Shown here: one piece after another, positions 14,016-15,794 of the stretch
Position numbering within the stretch: position 1 is the stretch's first letter
How the letters are laid out: each line of letters starts with the position of its first letter
DNA from: JBBDNV01 sp040877415
GTDB taxonomy: Bacteria > Planctomycetota > Planctomycetia > Pirellulales > PALSA-1355
Length of the DNA: 15,794 nt
Assembly: GCA_040877415.1 (NCBI GenBank)
Contig: JBBDNV010000143.1
Location: 1-15,794, forward strand
Reading direction: 5' to 3'
Position numbers and translations under genes: made by a program
The notes under the pieces: generated by a model
Databases searched by the model: none
The model's input: the letters and a program-made list of their open reading frames with translations, nothing else
What the model was told of the DNA's origin: nothing

Positions 14016-15350
14016 TCAGGCGACGATTTCAAACCCCTTGCGCTGCGGGCGCGAAAGCCAGGTGTTGGCTTCCTGGTCGCCGACAAACTGCTCGGACTGG
14101 GGGTCCCAGCGGAGCTTGCGCCCCAGGCGCATCGAAATGTTGGCCAGGTGGCAGACGCTCGCCGAACGGTGCTGGCTGGCGACGTCGGAGATCGGCGTTT
14201 TGCGCGACCGGACGCAGTCGAAGAAGTTGCCCATGTGATTGATGATCGCCTCCAGCTTGCCCGCGCGCGGCGGCCGGCTCAGATTGTCGAAGTCGTAGAG
14301 GTCAAAGTTTTCGCGCTCAAGCGGGTTGTCGGCCAGCCGGTCGACGGGCACGCCGGCGAGCGTGCCGCGGTTGACAAAGATGCGTCCGGCGTCCCCCTCG
14401 AACATCACGCCGTTGCGGCCTTGGTCGAGAATCACAAGCTCAAGCCCGTCGGCGTACCGCATGCGCGCCGCGAAACTGGTGGCCACGTTGTAGCCGCCCG
14501 GGACGCTGGGGAATTCCGCCTTGGCGTCGAATTCGATCGGGCCGGAGTGCTGCCTTGCGGCGCCCCACTGGGCGATGTCGACGTGATGCGCGCCCCAGTC
14601 GGTCATCTGGCCGCCGGAGTATTCGTACCACCAGCGAAACGTGTAGTGGCATCGCTCCTCGATGTAGGGCACGTCGGGCGTCTGGCCTTGCCACAGGTTC
14701 CAGTTGAGATAGGAGGGGGGCGATTTCGACGGAAACGGTCCGCCGGTTTTGTTTTTTCCGAGCGTGACCGTGACTGTGTTCAGCTTGCCGACGCGGCCCT
14801 GGCGGACCATTTCGCACGCCAGTCGAAAGCGCCAGTCGCTGCGCTGCCACGAGCCCACCTGCACAACGCGGCCCGTCTCGCCAACCACCTTCGTCATCCG
14901 CTTGCCTTCGTCGACGGTGAGCGAGAGCGGCTTTTCGCAGTACACGTCCTTGCCGGCCCGGCAGCAGTCGATGACCATGCGCGCGTGCCAATGGTCGGGC
15001 GTGCCGATCATGATGACGTCCAGATCATTCCGATCGAGCATGCGGCGGTAATCATCGTACAGGTCGGCCTTGCCGCCGAACTGCCCGCGCGCCTTTTCGG
15101 CGATCTGGCGATCGACGTCGGCGATGGCCACCACGTCGGCTTCGGCCTGGGCCTTTTCGGTGATGACCGAGCCCTGGTAGCGCATGCCGATCGCTCCGAG
15201 CCGGAAGCGGTCGTTTTTCGCCTTCGCCCGGGCCCGCTCTTGGGCATCGGCCGTAAAGACGTAGGGATTCACAAGCGCGGCCGAAAGGCCGAGACTCGCG
15301 GCACCCGCGGTCTCGAGAAAGCGGCGACGTGTTTGGGTTTTCTCGTTCAT
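14016..15350 (-). CDS. Gfo/Idh/MocA family oxidoreductase, Tat-exported
   Basis: Product of 444 aa. The N-terminus has a twin-arginine signal T-R-R-R-F-L (7-12) followed by a hydrophobic stretch to about residue 34. The Rossmann domain starts at L-G-A-I-G-M-R-Y-Q-G (51-60), a variant of the usual GxGxxG. Family motifs follow: T-P-D-H-W-H-A (117-123), the catalytic-region E-K-P-L (139-142), and M-T-D-W-G-A-H-H-V-D-I-A (249-260) in the C-terminal domain. Relatives use tightly held NAD(P) to oxidise or rearrange sugars and glycosides; Tat export fits a protein folded with its cofactor before transport. The substrate cannot be deduced. The ATG at 15350 is supported by the signal peptide although its ribosome site is weak. 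Its upstream neighbour ends 71 nt away on the same strand. Confidence 0.93.
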   Translation of the reverse strand: MNEKTQTRRRFLETAGAASLGLSAALVNPYVFTADAQERARAKAKNDRFRLGAIGMRYQGSVITEKAQAEADVVAIADVDRQIAEKARGQFGGKADLYDDYRRMLDRNDLDVIMIGTPDHWHARMVIDCCRAGKDVYCEKPLSLTVDEGKRMTKVVGETGRVVQVGSWQRSDWRFRLACEMVRQGRVGKLNTVTVTLGKNKTGGPFPSKSPPSYLNWNLWQGQTPDVPYIEERCHYTFRWWYEYSGGQMTDWGAHHVDIAQWGAARQHSGPIEFDAKAEFPSVPGGYNVATSFAARMRYADGLELVILDQGRNGVMFEGDAGRIFVNRGTLAGVPVDRLADNPLERENFDLYDFDNLSRPPRAGKLEAIINHMGNFFDCVRSRKTPISDVASQHRSASVCHLANISMRLGRKLRWDPQSEQFVGDQEANTWLSRPQRKGFEIVA

Positions 15351-15421
15351 GGTGCCGCAGTCCGCGATGCGCTATCGCCTGCACATTCCCAAAATGTACC
15401 AACCCTTTGTACTCGACGCGA

Positions 15422-15751
15422 CTACGGATTCCTCTTCTCTGTTTGGGACGCGGCATCGCTGCGAGGCGCGGTCGCGATCCAGGGTACGGCAATACCCGCT
15501 CGACGGCACAGATCGACGGCACTGTCGAATAGGGTTTGGCCCGTTGCCATCGACCATAGATCAAGTTGATTGCCCTGGGCTCCGCATGAAAAGCATTGAA
15601 AGGCGTTGGTTTCAAGATTCACGGAAAAGCTGCGGCTGTTGGGAGACTCCGACCGATGAATCGGGCACGGTCCGCGAAGCTGCCTGCCTTTGCGTTCGGA
15701 AGCAACGAATCTCAACAGATCAAGGGCGAAAAGAGGGCGAAAAGGGGTCAT
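15422..15751 (-). CDS. Lone CHC2 zinc-ribbon protein (primase-type zinc finger)
   Basis: Product of 109 aa. Residues 29-56 carry the zinc ligands in the order C29-P-I-H32 ... C53-F-S-C56. They are followed by G-A-Q-G-N-Q-L-D-L-W, the same wording as the zinc-binding domain of bacterial DnaG primase (C-P-x-H, then C-x-x-C-G, then G-N). A short helix resembling the one after the DnaG zinc domain follows at about 72-86. The Toprim/RNA polymerase core of a primase is absent; the frame ends after a polar tail. It may bind single-stranded DNA, or be a fragment of a larger replication or mobile-element gene. The ATG at 15751 lies inside a 43-nt palindrome, with an in-frame TGA just upstream, so the start may be borrowed from an insertion; in-frame TTG codons further in are alternatives. 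Confidence 0.65.
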   Translation of the reverse strand: MTPFRPLFALDLLRFVASERKGRQLRGPCPIHRSESPNSRSFSVNLETNAFQCFSCGAQGNQLDLWSMATGQTLFDSAVDLCRRAGIAVPWIATAPRSDAASQTEKRNP

Positions 15752-15783
15752 TCTACTTTTTCAAAAAGTAGAATGACCCCTTT
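15741..15783. repeat. 43-nt palindrome, possible mobile-element end
   Basis: Two perfect 21-nt arms (15741-15761 and 15763-15783) flank a single C. Each arm contains GGGGTCATTCTACTTTTT or its complement. The AT-rich core and GGGGTC/GACCCC ends contrast with the GC-rich surroundings. Similar GGGGTC...GACCCC hairpins are, from memory, found around IS200-like/RAYT transposases in this phylum, but no transposase lies in the window. On the - strand the distal arm supplies the ATG of the CHC2 ORF. Confidence 0.8.
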
Positions 15784-15794
15784 GTGCGCCGTGA

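Noticed and set aside
13841..14086. 81-codon - strand frame in the gap before the PSCyt1 gene
   Set aside because: Rich in R, S and P, overlaps the oxidoreductase 3' end and the palindrome, and has no recognisable feature.
14148..15569. Long + strand open frame opposite the oxidoreductase
   Set aside because: Antisense shadow running through two - strand genes and the gap between them.

Overview
The window is a chromosomal segment from a GC-rich member of the Planctomycetota, most likely a Pirellulales-type organism. The strongest reason is the gene content. It holds a paired PSCyt1/DUF1549/LamG/DUF1553 'planctomycete cytochrome' gene and a DUF1501 gene, a secreted formylglycine sulfatase, and a twin-arginine Gfo/Idh/MocA oxidoreductase, all families strongly expanded in that phylum. 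The assignment rests on recognising families by eye; no search was run.

Layout. On the + strand, 1-282 is the 3' end of miaB (TRAM domain), followed 32 nt later by glnE (315-3425). A 282-bp convergent gap then carries an inverted pair of a 17-nt repeat. On the - strand, a secreted sulfatase (6004-4373) is followed 32 nt later by a pentapeptide-repeat protein (4340-3708). Diverging from the sulfatase on the + strand is a compact two-gene unit: a 70-aa DUF5678-like protein (6261-6473) and a retropepsin-like aspartic protease (6470-6925), joined by a GTGA start/stop overlap.

From 7139 to the end everything recognisable reads on the - strand. In transcription order from the right edge these are a lone CHC2 zinc-ribbon ORF (15751-15422), a Tat-exported Gfo/Idh/MocA oxidoreductase (15350-14016), the PSCyt1-DUF1549-LamG-DUF1553 protein (13734-10570), its DUF1501 partner (10502-9030), and ATP-type PEP carboxykinase pckA (8725-7139).

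How the genes fit together. miaB and glnE are housekeeping genes (tRNA modification, nitrogen control), and pckA opens gluconeogenesis. The sulfatase, the DUF1553/DUF1501 pair and the Tat-exported oxidoreductase all look exported and fit degradation of complex, possibly sulfated, carbohydrates; the substrate cannot be read from the sequence.

The most unusual content lies between the genes. There are three REP-like GC-rich hairpins, two of them in an inverted pair and one inside the DUF1553/DUF1501 operon. There is a perfect 26-bp palindrome upstream of the cytochrome gene. A 43-nt near-uninterrupted palindrome at the right edge supplies the start codon of the CHC2 ORF. I see no CRISPR array, tRNA, rRNA, transposase or recognisable defence system. 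The best candidates for something under-described are the DUF5678-like/protease couple and the CHC2 ORF with its palindrome.
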